The notes under the pieces are model-generated. The model did not search any database. It was not told the origin of the DNA and saw only the letters and a list, made by a program, of their open reading frames with translations. A DNA stretch of 64,000 bases, taken from NCBI GenBank assembly GCA_943370175.1, contig CALRPU020000017.1, positions 1-64,000 on the forward strand, read 5' to 3'. Below, piece after piece: positions 27,572 through 36,242 of this stretch (its first letter is position 1; each line of letters begins with the position of its first letter). The DNA is from Ideonella_A intermedia_A (lineage in GTDB: Bacteria > Pseudomonadota > Gammaproteobacteria > Burkholderiales > Burkholderiaceae_C). The position numbers and the translations under genes are program-made.

Positions 27572-28371
27572 CCCCCACGATGACGATGGTTGCCTTGCCC
27601 GTGGTCACCGCGGCGTCGATGGGGCTGCCCGCGCCATCGCCAGTGCCCCTGCCATTGCCGGTCACGCAGCTCTGGGTCTACCTGGGCACCAGTCCCTTGC
27701 TGTGGCTGGTGCTCACCGTGGGCGCCTACGCCGCGGCCGCTCGATTGCAGCGGGCGGCCGCGGGCAGTCCCTTCGTGAACCCGGTGCTGGTCGCGGTGGC
27801 TGCCATCGTGAGCGTGCTCTGGGCCAGCGGGACACCCTACCAAAGCTACTTCGATGGCGCGCAGTTCGTGCACTTCCTGCTGGGCACCGCCACAGTGGCG
27901 CTGGCCGTGCCCTTGCGCCGCCAATGGCCAGCGGTCCGTGCGGCCTTGACGCCCTTGGCGGTGGCGCTGGTTGTCGGCAACGTGGTCGGTGCGGTGGTGG
28001 CGATGGGCATCCTCCGGCTGTTCGATGCCCCCCAAAGCCTGGTGCTGTCGATTGCGCCCAAGTCGGTCACCGCGCCGGTGGCCATGGGCATCGCCGAAAA
28101 GATCGGCGGGCTGCCGGCCCTCACGGCGGTGCTGGTGCTGCTGACCGGGGCCATTGGCGCCACGCTGGCCACGCCGCTGCTCAATGCACTGCGCATCAGC
28201 GATCCGGCGGCCCGCGGGCTGGGGGTGGGCATTGCAGCGCACGGCATTGGCACAGCACGCGCCTTTCAGGTCAGCGAAGTGGCCGGCACGTTTGCCGGGA
28301 TCGGCATGGCGGTGTCAACGGTGGCCGCGTCGGTGCTGGTGCCGTTGGTCGCGCGGTGGATGGCGGGCTGA
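27568..28371 (+). CDS. LrgB/CidB family membrane protein
   Basis: 267 residues, highly hydrophobic, with about eight spans. Conserved blocks: KSVTAPVAMGIAEKIGG, LTGAIGATLATPLLNALRI and GIAAHGIGTARAFQVSEVAG. It forms a membrane complex with the LrgA-like protein. ATG 27568 overlaps the upstream stop. The extra N-terminal 25 residues (PAPSPVPLPLPV) are Pro-rich. Confidence 0.92.
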   Translation: MTPTMTMVALPVVTAASMGLPAPSPVPLPLPVTQLWVYLGTSPLLWLVLTVGAYAAAARLQRAAAGSPFVNPVLVAVAAIVSVLWASGTPYQSYFDGAQFVHFLLGTATVALAVPLRRQWPAVRAALTPLAVALVVGNVVGAVVAMGILRLFDAPQSLVLSIAPKSVTAPVAMGIAEKIGGLPALTAVLVLLTGAIGATLATPLLNALRISDPAARGLGVGIAAHGIGTARAFQVSEVAGTFAGIGMAVSTVAASVLVPLVARWMAG

Positions 28372-28397
28372 TGGCGGGTTGACCGCCTGGCAACGGG

Positions 28398-29906
28398 TCA
28401 CTCGCCCCAGGGCAGCATCAGCGTCAAGGTCATCAGCTTGTCGAACTCGGGCTCGAACTGGGCGATCACGGCGTGGGGGTCCGGGCACAGTTTCTTGTCG
28501 GTGATCAAACCAAACTGCACACCACCTCCATAAGACAGGATGCTGACGCCCACGCCGATGTCGCCCGACTGCGGCACCCAGAACATCGTCTGGCGCAGCG
28601 TCGACCCACAAAACTGCAGTGGCTTGGCCGGCCCGGGCACGTTCGTCATCACCGCGGTGGCCTTTTTGGCGAACATGCCCAGCAAGGCGTCCTGCACGGG
28701 CTTGATCAGCAGGCCGGCCACCGCCAACACCGCAAACGCCAGCATCGGCTGGAAACTGCCCTTCAGCTCGTTCATCCGGGCCCGCACGGCGTACACCCGC
28801 TGAACGGGGTTGTCGATGCCGATGGGCAAGACGAGCGGCACCAGGCCGAACCGGTTGCCCAGCTGATGCGCCTTGTCCAGCGGCCGGAGGTTGACCGGCA
28901 CCATGGCCCGGATCTCCTTGCCGGTCGGGTCCTCGCCGCGCCCGCGCAGGTAATTGCCGATGGCCCCGGCCACGCACGCCAGCAACACATCGTTGATCGA
29001 ACAACCCAGCGCCTTGCCGACCGCTTTGACCCGGTCCAGCGGAATGGGCTCGCCCCAAGCCACGCGCTTGGCCCCCATCGGCTTGCCCTTGAGCTGCGTG
29101 GGCGAATCGTCCGGCATCAGCGCCAAAGCCGCCACGTCGCTGGCCACCTGGTAGCCGGTGCGCGCCATGTCCATCGAGCTGAACAGAGGCTGCTGCGGGT
29201 TGGACAGCAGCTCCATGCTTTTGCCCACCCCTTGACCGTACATGCCGATGGCCTTGATCGTCAGGTCTGTCAGCGGCTTGACGATGGCGTCGGTCAGCCA
29301 ATCGGACTCCTCGTCCGCGGCCGAGGCCTTGCGGCGCTTGCGGGCGGGCGGGTCCGCGCCACCGTCGGTGATGGACATCATCACCGAGATCAAGGCAATG
29401 CCGTCGGCAATGCAGTGGTGCACCCGCGCGATCAATGCGCTGCCGCCCTCGTAGTCGTCGATCAGGTGGAACTGCCACAGCGGGCGCGCCGGATTCAGTG
29501 GCGTGGTGCTCAACTCGCCCACCAGTTCCTGCAGGGCTCCGCGCTCGCTCTGACCCGAGCGACGGTGCAGGTGCACCTGCACCAGGTGGTGGTTGATGTC
29601 GAAGTCATCGTCGGCGACCCAGCTGGCGCCGACCGCGTCCTCGACCACTTTCTCGCTGAAGCGGCCGTACTTCAGCAGCTTGTCCTGGATGCGCTGCACC
29701 AGCGCTGCGCGGCTGATGCCGGGCGTCAGCAACCACACGCCCACGATCATCATCAGGTTGACGTCGTTGTCCATGCGCAGCCAGGCAGTGTCGACCCGCG
29801 ACATGCGTTCACTGGGCGGGGCGGCCACGGCTTGACGGGCTGCGCGCATGGCCTGGGCACTCTCGGCGGCTTCGGCGCGCGCCAGGGCCTCATCGGCTCG
29901 GGACAT
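28398..29906 (-). CDS. Wax ester synthase / diacylglycerol acyltransferase (WS/DGAT)
   Basis: 502 residues. The catalytic HHxxxDG motif is VHHCIADGIALI near residue 150. N-terminal VDTAWLRMDNDVNLMMIVGV, middle PLWQFHLIDDYEGGSALIARVH and C-terminal NVPGPAKPLQFCG fit the family. It transfers acyl-CoA to long-chain alcohols or diacylglycerol to form neutral storage lipids. ATG 29906 has a GGAGAAG Shine-Dalgarno. An acyl-CoA-binding protein is divergent 85 bp away. Confidence 0.92.
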   Translation of the reverse strand: MSRADEALARAEAAESAQAMRAARQAVAAPPSERMSRVDTAWLRMDNDVNLMMIVGVWLLTPGISRAALVQRIQDKLLKYGRFSEKVVEDAVGASWVADDDFDINHHLVQVHLHRRSGQSERGALQELVGELSTTPLNPARPLWQFHLIDDYEGGSALIARVHHCIADGIALISVMMSITDGGADPPARKRRKASAADEESDWLTDAIVKPLTDLTIKAIGMYGQGVGKSMELLSNPQQPLFSSMDMARTGYQVASDVAALALMPDDSPTQLKGKPMGAKRVAWGEPIPLDRVKAVGKALGCSINDVLLACVAGAIGNYLRGRGEDPTGKEIRAMVPVNLRPLDKAHQLGNRFGLVPLVLPIGIDNPVQRVYAVRARMNELKGSFQPMLAFAVLAVAGLLIKPVQDALLGMFAKKATAVMTNVPGPAKPLQFCGSTLRQTMFWVPQSGDIGVGVSILSYGGGVQFGLITDKKLCPDPHAVIAQFEPEFDKLMTLTLMLPWGE

Positions 29907-29937
29907 CGGTGCTTCTCCTTGGGGCGAAGCGGGGACG

Positions 29938-29951
29938 ATGCTTGTTAGCAT
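29938..29951. promoter_or_regulatory. Small palindrome between WS/DGAT and ACBP genes
   Basis: ATGCT-TGTT-AGCAT is a perfect 5-bp inverted repeat in the 85-bp divergent region; TTAGCAT within it could double as a -10. A shared operator is possible but unproven. Confidence 0.3.
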
Positions 29952-29991
29952 GCGGCCCGTCAATCGCCAGTTTCACCACCTCGGAGACCCC

Positions 29992-30243
29992 ATGAGCCTG
30001 CAAGATCAATTCGACCAAGCCGTTGCCGACTCGAAGCAATTGCCCGAGAAGCCCGACAACATGACCCTGTTGAAGATCTATGCCTTGTTCAAGCAGGCCA
30101 GCGTGGGTGACGTCGAAGGCAAGCGCCCCGGCTTCACCGACATGGTCGGTCGGGCCAAATGGGACGCTTGGAACGAACTCAAAGGCACCTCGATCGACGA
30201 AGCCAAGCAGGGCTACATTGACTTGATCGCGTCGCTGAAATAA
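29992..30243 (+). CDS. Acyl-CoA-binding protein (ACBP)
   Basis: 83 residues. MTLLKIYALFKQASVGD, then KWDAWNELKGTS and EAKQGYIDLIASL, match the four-helix ACBP fold, with the acyl-CoA contacts Tyr, Lys and Trp in place. It buffers cytosolic long-chain acyl-CoA and may feed the divergent acyltransferase. GGAG Shine-Dalgarno. Confidence 0.95.
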   Translation: MSLQDQFDQAVADSKQLPEKPDNMTLLKIYALFKQASVGDVEGKRPGFTDMVGRAKWDAWNELKGTSIDEAKQGYIDLIASLK

Positions 30244-30270
30244 CGCAGCCAGTCTGCGCAGCGGGCCGCG

Positions 30271-30648
30271 TCAAGCGCCCTTGCGTGGCTTGGCGGTGGC
30301 GGACTTGGCCACCGTTTTGGCACCGGTTTTGGCACCGGCCTTGACGGCCGGTTTCGGTTGTGCCGACAGCAGATGATCGAGGTTGCGTTCGATCTCGGAT
30401 TCGATGGTCTTGCTGAACGCTCCCAACAGGAAGCCGAGTTTGGCCTCGAGGTCGAAGTGGTCGGCGGCGACCACCAACTGGCCGCTGGCGCCAATGCGCT
30501 TGAATGACACGGTGTCGCTGGTGTCGCCTTCCAGCACCGTGCACTCCATGTCGAACTTTTTTTCGACTTCTTCTGCCCACTGCCAGGCGATTTCGCGCGC
30601 CTTGGTCAGGCCGAGTTGGTGCTTGCGGTGAATGTGGATGTCGGCCAT
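30271..30648 (-). CDS. Polyhydroxyalkanoic acid system family protein
   Basis: 125 residues. The N-terminal 95 residues (MADIHIHRKHQLGLTKARE..., LEAKLGFLLGAFSKTIESEI) fit the PHA_gran_rgn family, small proteins found near polyhydroxyalkanoate loci. The tail is a Lys/Ala-rich, PhaF- or histone-like stretch (AGAKTGAKTVAKSATAKPRK), which may bind DNA or granules. No phaC or phaB is in the window. Confidence 0.85.
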   Translation of the reverse strand: MADIHIHRKHQLGLTKAREIAWQWAEEVEKKFDMECTVLEGDTSDTVSFKRIGASGQLVVAADHFDLEAKLGFLLGAFSKTIESEIERNLDHLLSAQPKPAVKAGAKTGAKTVAKSATAKPRKGA

Positions 30649-30688
30649 GAAGGGGGCTCCTGATGGGGTGTAAGGATGGCGGGTGTTG

Positions 30689-31768
30689 TCACGGGACCAG
30701 GGCTGCCATGGCCAGGCGCCGCTGGTCGGCCGGCAGGCTTGCCAACCGGCGCACCTCGGCGTAGAAGCGCTCGAAGTCGCGGCCCTGGCGCTCGAACAGG
30801 GCGATGAAGCGCGGCACTTGGTCGTTGTAGGCCGACATCAGCGCCAAGCTGGCATTGTTGGCTTGGGCAAACCAGCCGTCATAGCCTGAATAACCCGCCC
30901 AGGGACCGGCTTTCAAGCCCCGGTGCGCGAGGCGCATCTCGTCCATCGCCAGCCGCTTGGCCTCGCGCTTCATGTCGTCGGTGCCGGGACCGGCGTAAAT
31001 GGCCGCCAGACGCTGACGGGTGCGCAGGGTCAAGGCGCGAAAGTCCTGGCGGCGCGCGTCGGCGCGCGCCGCGTCCTGGCGCAGACGATCGTCGTGTTGC
31101 TGCGCGAGCCAGCGTTCACCGCCGAGGCGTTCGACGGCGGTGGCGAAGGATTCATTGAACTCGGTGTCGCCGGCCGCATACGCCACCTGATGGGCCAGCT
31201 CATGAAAGATCAGCCGGGCCAGCTCCAGCTCGGGGTAGTTCAGGAACGTGTTCAGCAGAGGATCGGCAAAGGCATCGCCGGGCAATTTGCCCAGCGTCGA
31301 GTAAGCGGGCACGCCGTACACCGCCACCTCGAGGCCGCTGGCGCGCAGGGTCTGGGCGGCCGCGTCGGCGTCGGCGCGCTCGAAGTAGCCGCGGTAACCC
31401 ACGCAGCCGACGACCGGAAAGCACGAGGTCTCCAAATCGAGGCCGAGTTCGGGCGCGGCCACCACGTTCCACACCGCCGCGCTGCGCTGAAGGTCGGCAT
31501 AGCGGCGGTAGCTGGCGTTGTCGGGCAGCCGCAGTGCCTGGACGGCGAAGTCGCGCATGCGCTGGCTCAGCCGCAGGCGTTGCTGCACGGCCTCGGGCGT
31601 GGTGGGGTCGCCCAACCATTCGGGCACCGGCCGCGCCGCCGCGACGATGCCCAAGTGACCGCGCACCGACTGGCTGAGGTAGCCGAGGTCCGCGCAACCG
31701 GCCAAGCCCGCCGTCAAGGCCGCTGCGCCGGCCACCCGCCAGTGGCGCCTGCCCAACCTCGAACTCAC
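30689..31768 (-). CDS. Lipoprotein zinc aminopeptidase (PF10023-type)
   Basis: 359 residues. Signal peptide with lipobox (TAGLAGC). The zinc motif HELAH lies in ARLIFHELAHQVAYA near residue 190, with a downstream Glu in TEFNESFATAVERLG, a gluzincin arrangement. Blocks such as YRGYFERADADAAA and VYGVPAYSTLG are typical of the 'putative aminopeptidase' family. ATG overlaps the oxidoreductase stop (ATGA). Confidence 0.85.
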   Translation of the reverse strand: MSSRLGRRHWRVAGAAALTAGLAGCADLGYLSQSVRGHLGIVAAARPVPEWLGDPTTPEAVQQRLRLSQRMRDFAVQALRLPDNASYRRYADLQRSAAVWNVVAAPELGLDLETSCFPVVGCVGYRGYFERADADAAAQTLRASGLEVAVYGVPAYSTLGKLPGDAFADPLLNTFLNYPELELARLIFHELAHQVAYAAGDTEFNESFATAVERLGGERWLAQQHDDRLRQDAARADARRQDFRALTLRTRQRLAAIYAGPGTDDMKREAKRLAMDEMRLAHRGLKAGPWAGYSGYDGWFAQANNASLALMSAYNDQVPRFIALFERQGRDFERFYAEVRRLASLPADQRRLAMAALVP

Positions 31769-33906
31769 GTCACGTTGCTCGATTCAAGTTGCGCCGGCTC
31801 GACCTCGACCAGGCAGTCGTAGAAGCTGGGGGCGCGCCCCAAATCCGTCAAGCGCTGGTGCGTGAGCTCGTTGACGTTGGTGCCGTTGTCGCCCAACTTG
31901 CGCCACCAGATGCCCAGCCCGTGAACCACGCCTGGCCGGGCACGGTCGGTGAGCTTGGCGCGGCACACGTGGACACCCCGATCGTTGCGCACCCGGACCG
32001 ATTGACCGTCCACAATCCCGCGCGCGGCGGCATCGCTCGGGTGAATTTCAACCAGCGGACGGCCTTCGATGTCGCGCAAGCTCTTCACATTCACGAAGGT
32101 CGAGTTGAGGAAGTTGCGCGCGGGCGGCGAAATCATCGCCAGCGGAAAACGTGCCGCCAGCTCAGGCGCGGATTGCACGCACTCGTGGTTGGGCAGGTGG
32201 TCCGGCGCCCCGTGCAGCGGCGACGTCACCACACAGCGGCCGTCGGCCGTGGGGAAGCCGCCCTGGGCGAATGGCGCCTCCGGCAACGGCAATTTGACCC
32301 AGCCCTGCGCCCGCCAGGTGTCGAGCCGAATCGGCTCGCCAAGGGCCACGGCGGCCAGGGCCTCGTCGCTGTCGGTGAAGCAAGGGTCCTGAAAGCCCAT
32401 GCGGACCGCCAGGCGCCGGAAGATCTCGGTGTTGGGCAGGGCCTCGCCCACCGGCGCGATGGCTGGCTCGTTGACCAAGGCATAGGTGTGGCCGTAGCTG
32501 GTGTGCACGTCCAGGTGCTCCAGCTGAGTGGTGGCGGGCAACACATAGTCGGCCAGGTCGGCGGTGTCGGTCATGAACTGCTCGATCACCACCGTGAACA
32601 GGTCGCTGCGCTCGAAGCCACGGACGACCTTGGACGAGTCCGGGGCCACCGCCACCGGGTTGCTGTTGTAGACAACCAGCGCGTCGATGCGTGGACCGAA
32701 GCGCTGACCATCCGGCAGCCGCTCATCGGCCTCCCGCAGCAGATCGTCGCCGATGGTGCTCATGTTGACGGTGCGCGGCTGGCGACCCATCAACAGGTCC
32801 GGGCGTTGAAGGGCGGCGCCATTGCGCGGAAACCAGCCCGACGCCGACAACAGCACACCTCCTGCCCGGTGGCGCCATGCGCCGATCAGGCAGGGCAGCA
32901 AGGCCACCAGCCGCACGGCATTGCCTCCACCGCGGGCCCGCTGCATCCCGTAATTCAGGCGGATCGCGGCGGGCGGGGTGAGCGCGTAGTCGCGCGCCAG
33001 TTGCCGGACCTCGTCGACGGTGATGCCACATTCGATGGCGGTGCGCTCCGGTGTCCACTGCAAGGCGCGCTCGCGCAGCACCGGCCAGCCTTGCGGGCCC
33101 GCCTGCACATGGCGGTCGATGTAGTCCTGGTCGAGCCAGCCGTGAACGATCAGTTCATGCATCAGGCCCAAGGCCAGCGCGCCGTCGGTGCCGGGGCGCA
33201 AGGCAATGTGCTGGTGGCACTTGTCCGCCGTCTCGGTGCGCCGCGGGTCGATGCAGATCAGCTTGGCGCCCGCCCGCTTGGCGGCCTGCGCGAAGGTCCA
33301 GAAGTGCAGGTTCGACGCGATCGAGTTGCTGCCCCAGATCAAAATCAGTCGACTTTCGGCGTAATGCTCCAGGTGCATGCCCACCTTGCCGCCGTAAGTC
33401 GCGGTCAGGGCTTCCGCGCCCGCGCTGGCGCAGATGGTGCGGTCCAACAACGAGGCCCCCAGGCGATGGAAGAAGCGCCGGTCCATGCTTTCGCCCTGCA
33501 GCAGACCCATCGTGCCGGCGTAGCTGTACGGCAGGATGGCTTGCGGGTCGCGTGCGGCGATGGCACCCAACCGCTCGGCGATGCCGGTCAGGGCATCGTC
33601 CCAGGTGCATCGTTCGAACTGCGGCGGCGCACCGGCGCGCTTGGGCCCGACCCGCCGCAAGGGGTGCAAGACCCGCTCGGGGTGGTAGGTGCGCTCGGTG
33701 TAGCGCGACACCTTGGTGCACAACGCACCGTGGGTCGGCGGGTGGTCGGCATCGCCTTGAACCTTGATGGCCACGCCGTCACGCACCGTGACCTTCAAGG
33801 CGCAGGTGTCGGGACAATCGTGGGGGCAGGCACCCCGCACCACCCGCTCGCGCGGAGCCGGGGCGGTGCCCGTGGCGTCGGTTTTGATGGCGATGTCAAC
33901 GGTCAT
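31765..33906 (-). CDS. Molybdopterin oxidoreductase, [4Fe-4S] type
   Basis: 713 residues of the DMSO-reductase superfamily. The N-terminal cluster motif is GACPHDCPDTCALKV...GALCTK (Cx3Cx3C...C). Middle WGSNSIASNLHFW and DPRRTETADKCHQH bind the bis-MGD cofactor, and the C-terminal molydopterin-binding domain has PLVEIHPSDAAARGIVDGQSV. At the usual Mo-ligand site I read TICASAGAEA, where Cys is a possible ligand. No Tat signal, so cytoplasmic. Substrate not predictable. ATG 33906 is preferred to TTG 33912. Confidence 0.88.
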   Translation of the reverse strand: MTVDIAIKTDATGTAPAPRERVVRGACPHDCPDTCALKVTVRDGVAIKVQGDADHPPTHGALCTKVSRYTERTYHPERVLHPLRRVGPKRAGAPPQFERCTWDDALTGIAERLGAIAARDPQAILPYSYAGTMGLLQGESMDRRFFHRLGASLLDRTICASAGAEALTATYGGKVGMHLEHYAESRLILIWGSNSIASNLHFWTFAQAAKRAGAKLICIDPRRTETADKCHQHIALRPGTDGALALGLMHELIVHGWLDQDYIDRHVQAGPQGWPVLRERALQWTPERTAIECGITVDEVRQLARDYALTPPAAIRLNYGMQRARGGGNAVRLVALLPCLIGAWRHRAGGVLLSASGWFPRNGAALQRPDLLMGRQPRTVNMSTIGDDLLREADERLPDGQRFGPRIDALVVYNSNPVAVAPDSSKVVRGFERSDLFTVVIEQFMTDTADLADYVLPATTQLEHLDVHTSYGHTYALVNEPAIAPVGEALPNTEIFRRLAVRMGFQDPCFTDSDEALAAVALGEPIRLDTWRAQGWVKLPLPEAPFAQGGFPTADGRCVVTSPLHGAPDHLPNHECVQSAPELAARFPLAMISPPARNFLNSTFVNVKSLRDIEGRPLVEIHPSDAAARGIVDGQSVRVRNDRGVHVCRAKLTDRARPGVVHGLGIWWRKLGDNGTNVNELTHQRLTDLGRAPSFYDCLVEVEPAQLESSNVT

Positions 33907-33993
33907 GCACAACTATGGCACAGCGCGTCCCACGCCACGACAAGGCCAGGATGCGCTGGGTAAACTGGCGTGGTTCCTGTGCCGGAGTGCCGC

Positions 33994-35190
33994 ATGCAAC
34001 TCATCGAATCCATCCTGGCCGACGCTGCCGCCATCGCCGAGGTTCGGCGCGACATCCACGCCCACCCCGAGCTGTGCTTTGAAGAGCACCGCACTTCAGA
34101 CGTCATCGCCGCCCAGTTGACGGCGTGGGGCATCCCGATCCACCGCGGGTTGGGCAAGACGGGCGTGGTCGGCATCATCAAGAACGGCAGCAGCGAGCGC
34201 GCTGTTGGCCTGCGTGCCGACATCGACGCGCTGCCAATGACCGAGCACAACACCTTCGCCCACGCCAGCCGGCACCAGGGCAAGATGCACGCTTGCGGGC
34301 ACGATGGGCACACGGCGATGCTGCTGGCCGCGGCGCGGCATCTGTCACGCCATCGCCATTTCGACGGCACGGTGTACCTGGTGTTTCAGCCTGCCGAAGA
34401 AGGCGGCGGTGGCGCGCGAGAGATGATCAAGGACGGCCTGTTCGAGCGATTCCCAATGGAGGCCATGTTCGGAGCGCACAACTGGCCAGGCATGGCGGTG
34501 GGCCAGTTCGCCGTCAAGAACGGGCCGTGCTTTGCCAGCAGCAACGAATTCAAGATCACGATCCGAGGCAAAGGGGCCCATGCGGCGATGCCGCACAACG
34601 GCATCGATCCGGTGCCCGTGGCCTGCCAACTGGTGCAGGCGTTCCAAACCATCATCACGCGCAACAAGCGTCCGATCGATGCGGGGGTGATCTCGGTGAC
34701 GATGGTGCACGCGGGCGAAGCCACCAACGTCGTGCCCGACAGTTGCGTGATTGAAGGCACCGTGCGCACCTTCACGCTGGAGGTGCTCGACATGATCGAG
34801 CGCCGCATGCGCGAACTCAGCGAATCCATCTGCACCGGCTTCGAGACCCAGTGCGAGTTCAGCTTCCGCCGCAACTACCCACCCACCATCAACCACCCCG
34901 AAGAAACTGCGTTCGCGCGCTCGGTGATGGCCGGGGTGGTCGGGGCCGACAACGTGCACGAATTCGAGCCGACGATGGGTGCGGAGGACTTCAGCTTCTT
35001 CCTGCAGGCGGTGCCGGGCTGCTACTTCCTGATTGGCAACGGCGATGGCAGCCACCGTGTCGGCGGACACGGCCTCGGGCCGTGCATGCTGCACAACCCG
35101 AGCTACGACTTCAACGACGACCTGATCCCGCTGGGGGCCACCGTGTGGGTCAAGATGGCCGAGGCCTGGCTGGCGCAGCCCCGCCGTTGA
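33994..35190 (+). CDS. M20 family amidohydrolase (hippurate hydrolase-like)
   Basis: 398 residues. M20D metal-site blocks: RDIHAHPELCFEEHRTSD, GLRADIDALPM, HACGHDGHTAMLL, FQPAEEGGGGAREM and GAEDFSFF, with a dimerisation domain in the middle (about 185-300). It likely releases an acyl group from an N-acyl amino acid. ATG 33994 starts the conserved MQLIESILADAAAI. Divergent from the molybdopterin oxidoreductase. Confidence 0.92.
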   Translation: MQLIESILADAAAIAEVRRDIHAHPELCFEEHRTSDVIAAQLTAWGIPIHRGLGKTGVVGIIKNGSSERAVGLRADIDALPMTEHNTFAHASRHQGKMHACGHDGHTAMLLAAARHLSRHRHFDGTVYLVFQPAEEGGGGAREMIKDGLFERFPMEAMFGAHNWPGMAVGQFAVKNGPCFASSNEFKITIRGKGAHAAMPHNGIDPVPVACQLVQAFQTIITRNKRPIDAGVISVTMVHAGEATNVVPDSCVIEGTVRTFTLEVLDMIERRMRELSESICTGFETQCEFSFRRNYPPTINHPEETAFARSVMAGVVGADNVHEFEPTMGAEDFSFFLQAVPGCYFLIGNGDGSHRVGGHGLGPCMLHNPSYDFNDDLIPLGATVWVKMAEAWLAQPRR

Positions 35191-35198
35191 ACACCGAG

Positions 35199-35221
35199 CA
35201 GGGCCTGCAACGCAGGCCCTG
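35199..35221. terminator. Bidirectional hairpin between convergent genes
   Basis: CAGGGCCTGC-AAC-GCAGGCCCTG, a perfect 10-bp stem with a 3-nt loop, lies 9 nt after the amidohydrolase stop and 15 nt after the end of the opposite lipoprotein gene. No T tract on either strand, so it may act as an mRNA end-protector or with Rho. Confidence 0.55.
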
Positions 35222-35235
35222 TGCCAGGCTGAGGG

Positions 35236-36129
35236 TCACTTCTTCTTGGTGGGGACTGGCACAGGCGCCGGCGCCGAGGTTTGAGACGGGGCCGAGCCAC
35301 CGTCGACGCCCAAACGGCCACCTCCACCCAAGCCTTGACCCTGCACCGACTGCGCACGGTAGCTGCGCAGCGAACGCACCATCTGGTTGTAGGAGTCCAT
35401 GAACGCCGCGGCAATCACCTTGCCCTGCGGCGTGTTGCTGTAGCCGCCCACGCTCGCCGCGCCAGCGCCACCAAACAGGCCGCCGAAGGCGCCGATGTCC
35501 GTCTTGGAGGCGCTGCCTTCCGAGGCAGCGACCTGCACGCCCGAACGGTTGTCCACCAGCGTCAGCATGGTGCTGGCCTCGCGGGTCTTGGCGCTGCCGG
35601 CGACCGCGCCCACCACCGCGCCACCGACACCCGGCAACAATCCACCCAAGGCACCCGCCACGCCACCCGTGTTGCCTTCGCTGAACACGATGTCTGGCTG
35701 CAGGCCGTAGTCAGAGGCCACCATCTGGCCCTTGCCAAAGTTGCTGCCAGCGCGCGCTTCACCCGACTGCATCAAGGCCCGCTCGCGGTTCATGGCGTTC
35801 ATGCCCGCGGCGCTGCGCTCAACGACCACAAAACAGTTGGACTGCTGAATCATGAGGCGGAGCAGGTTCGACGTGGGGGGCAGGCGGTACTGCCCCGTGA
35901 CCACCGTGTACCAGCCCGCCGACTGGTTCTCGACCAACGACACCGTGCCCAGCGGCGAATCACAACGCTCCAGCGCGGTGTTGACGTTGCTGCTGGCGGC
36001 GCCCGCGGCACCGCCGGTCGCCACGGTCTTGGCGCCAGACGAACCCATCTGGACGTCGGTGGTGACGCAGCCGGTCAAAGCCGACACGGCGGCGAACAGG
36101 GCGACGGTGCGAAGGCAGGTGGTGGTCAT
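35236..36129 (-). CDS. CsgG/HfaB-family lipoprotein
   Basis: 297 residues. Lipobox SALTGC near residue 21. The CsgG-like core runs from CDSPLGTVSLVEN through LLRLMIQQSNCFVVVERSAAG, and has two Gly-rich stretches (GGVAGALGGLLPGVGGAVVGAVAG, FGGLFGGAGAASVGG). In CsgG and HfaB such lipoproteins form outer-membrane export channels for curli or holdfast proteins. No curli genes are nearby. The C-terminus ends in PAPVPVPTKKK. Confidence 0.8.
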   Translation of the reverse strand: MTTTCLRTVALFAAVSALTGCVTTDVQMGSSGAKTVATGGAAGAASSNVNTALERCDSPLGTVSLVENQSAGWYTVVTGQYRLPPTSNLLRLMIQQSNCFVVVERSAAGMNAMNRERALMQSGEARAGSNFGKGQMVASDYGLQPDIVFSEGNTGGVAGALGGLLPGVGGAVVGAVAGSAKTREASTMLTLVDNRSGVQVAASEGSASKTDIGAFGGLFGGAGAASVGGYSNTPQGKVIAAAFMDSYNQMVRSLRSYRAQSVQGQGLGGGGRLGVDGGSAPSQTSAPAPVPVPTKKK

Positions 36130-36218
36130 GTGAAATGGGATGAAAGTGATGAAACCGAAACTCGAGTCTACAAAAGCCGAGCGTCCATGCCGTCAGACAA
36201 TTCGTGCAATAGCACCGC

Positions 36219-36240
36219 GGCACCGCGCGAGCGCGGTGCC
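36219..36240 (-). terminator. Hairpin after the HAD phosphatase gene
   Basis: GGCACCGCGC-GA-GCGCGGTGCC, a perfect 10-bp stem, 3 nt beyond the HAD stop. No T tract follows on the minus strand, so a weak or Rho-assisted terminator is the best call. Confidence 0.5.
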
Positions 36241-36242
36241 CT

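Noticed and set aside
35199..35221. Intrinsic terminator with T tract
   Set aside because: The stem is excellent but no T run exists on either strand, so it is reported as a hairpin, not as a confirmed Rho-independent terminator.
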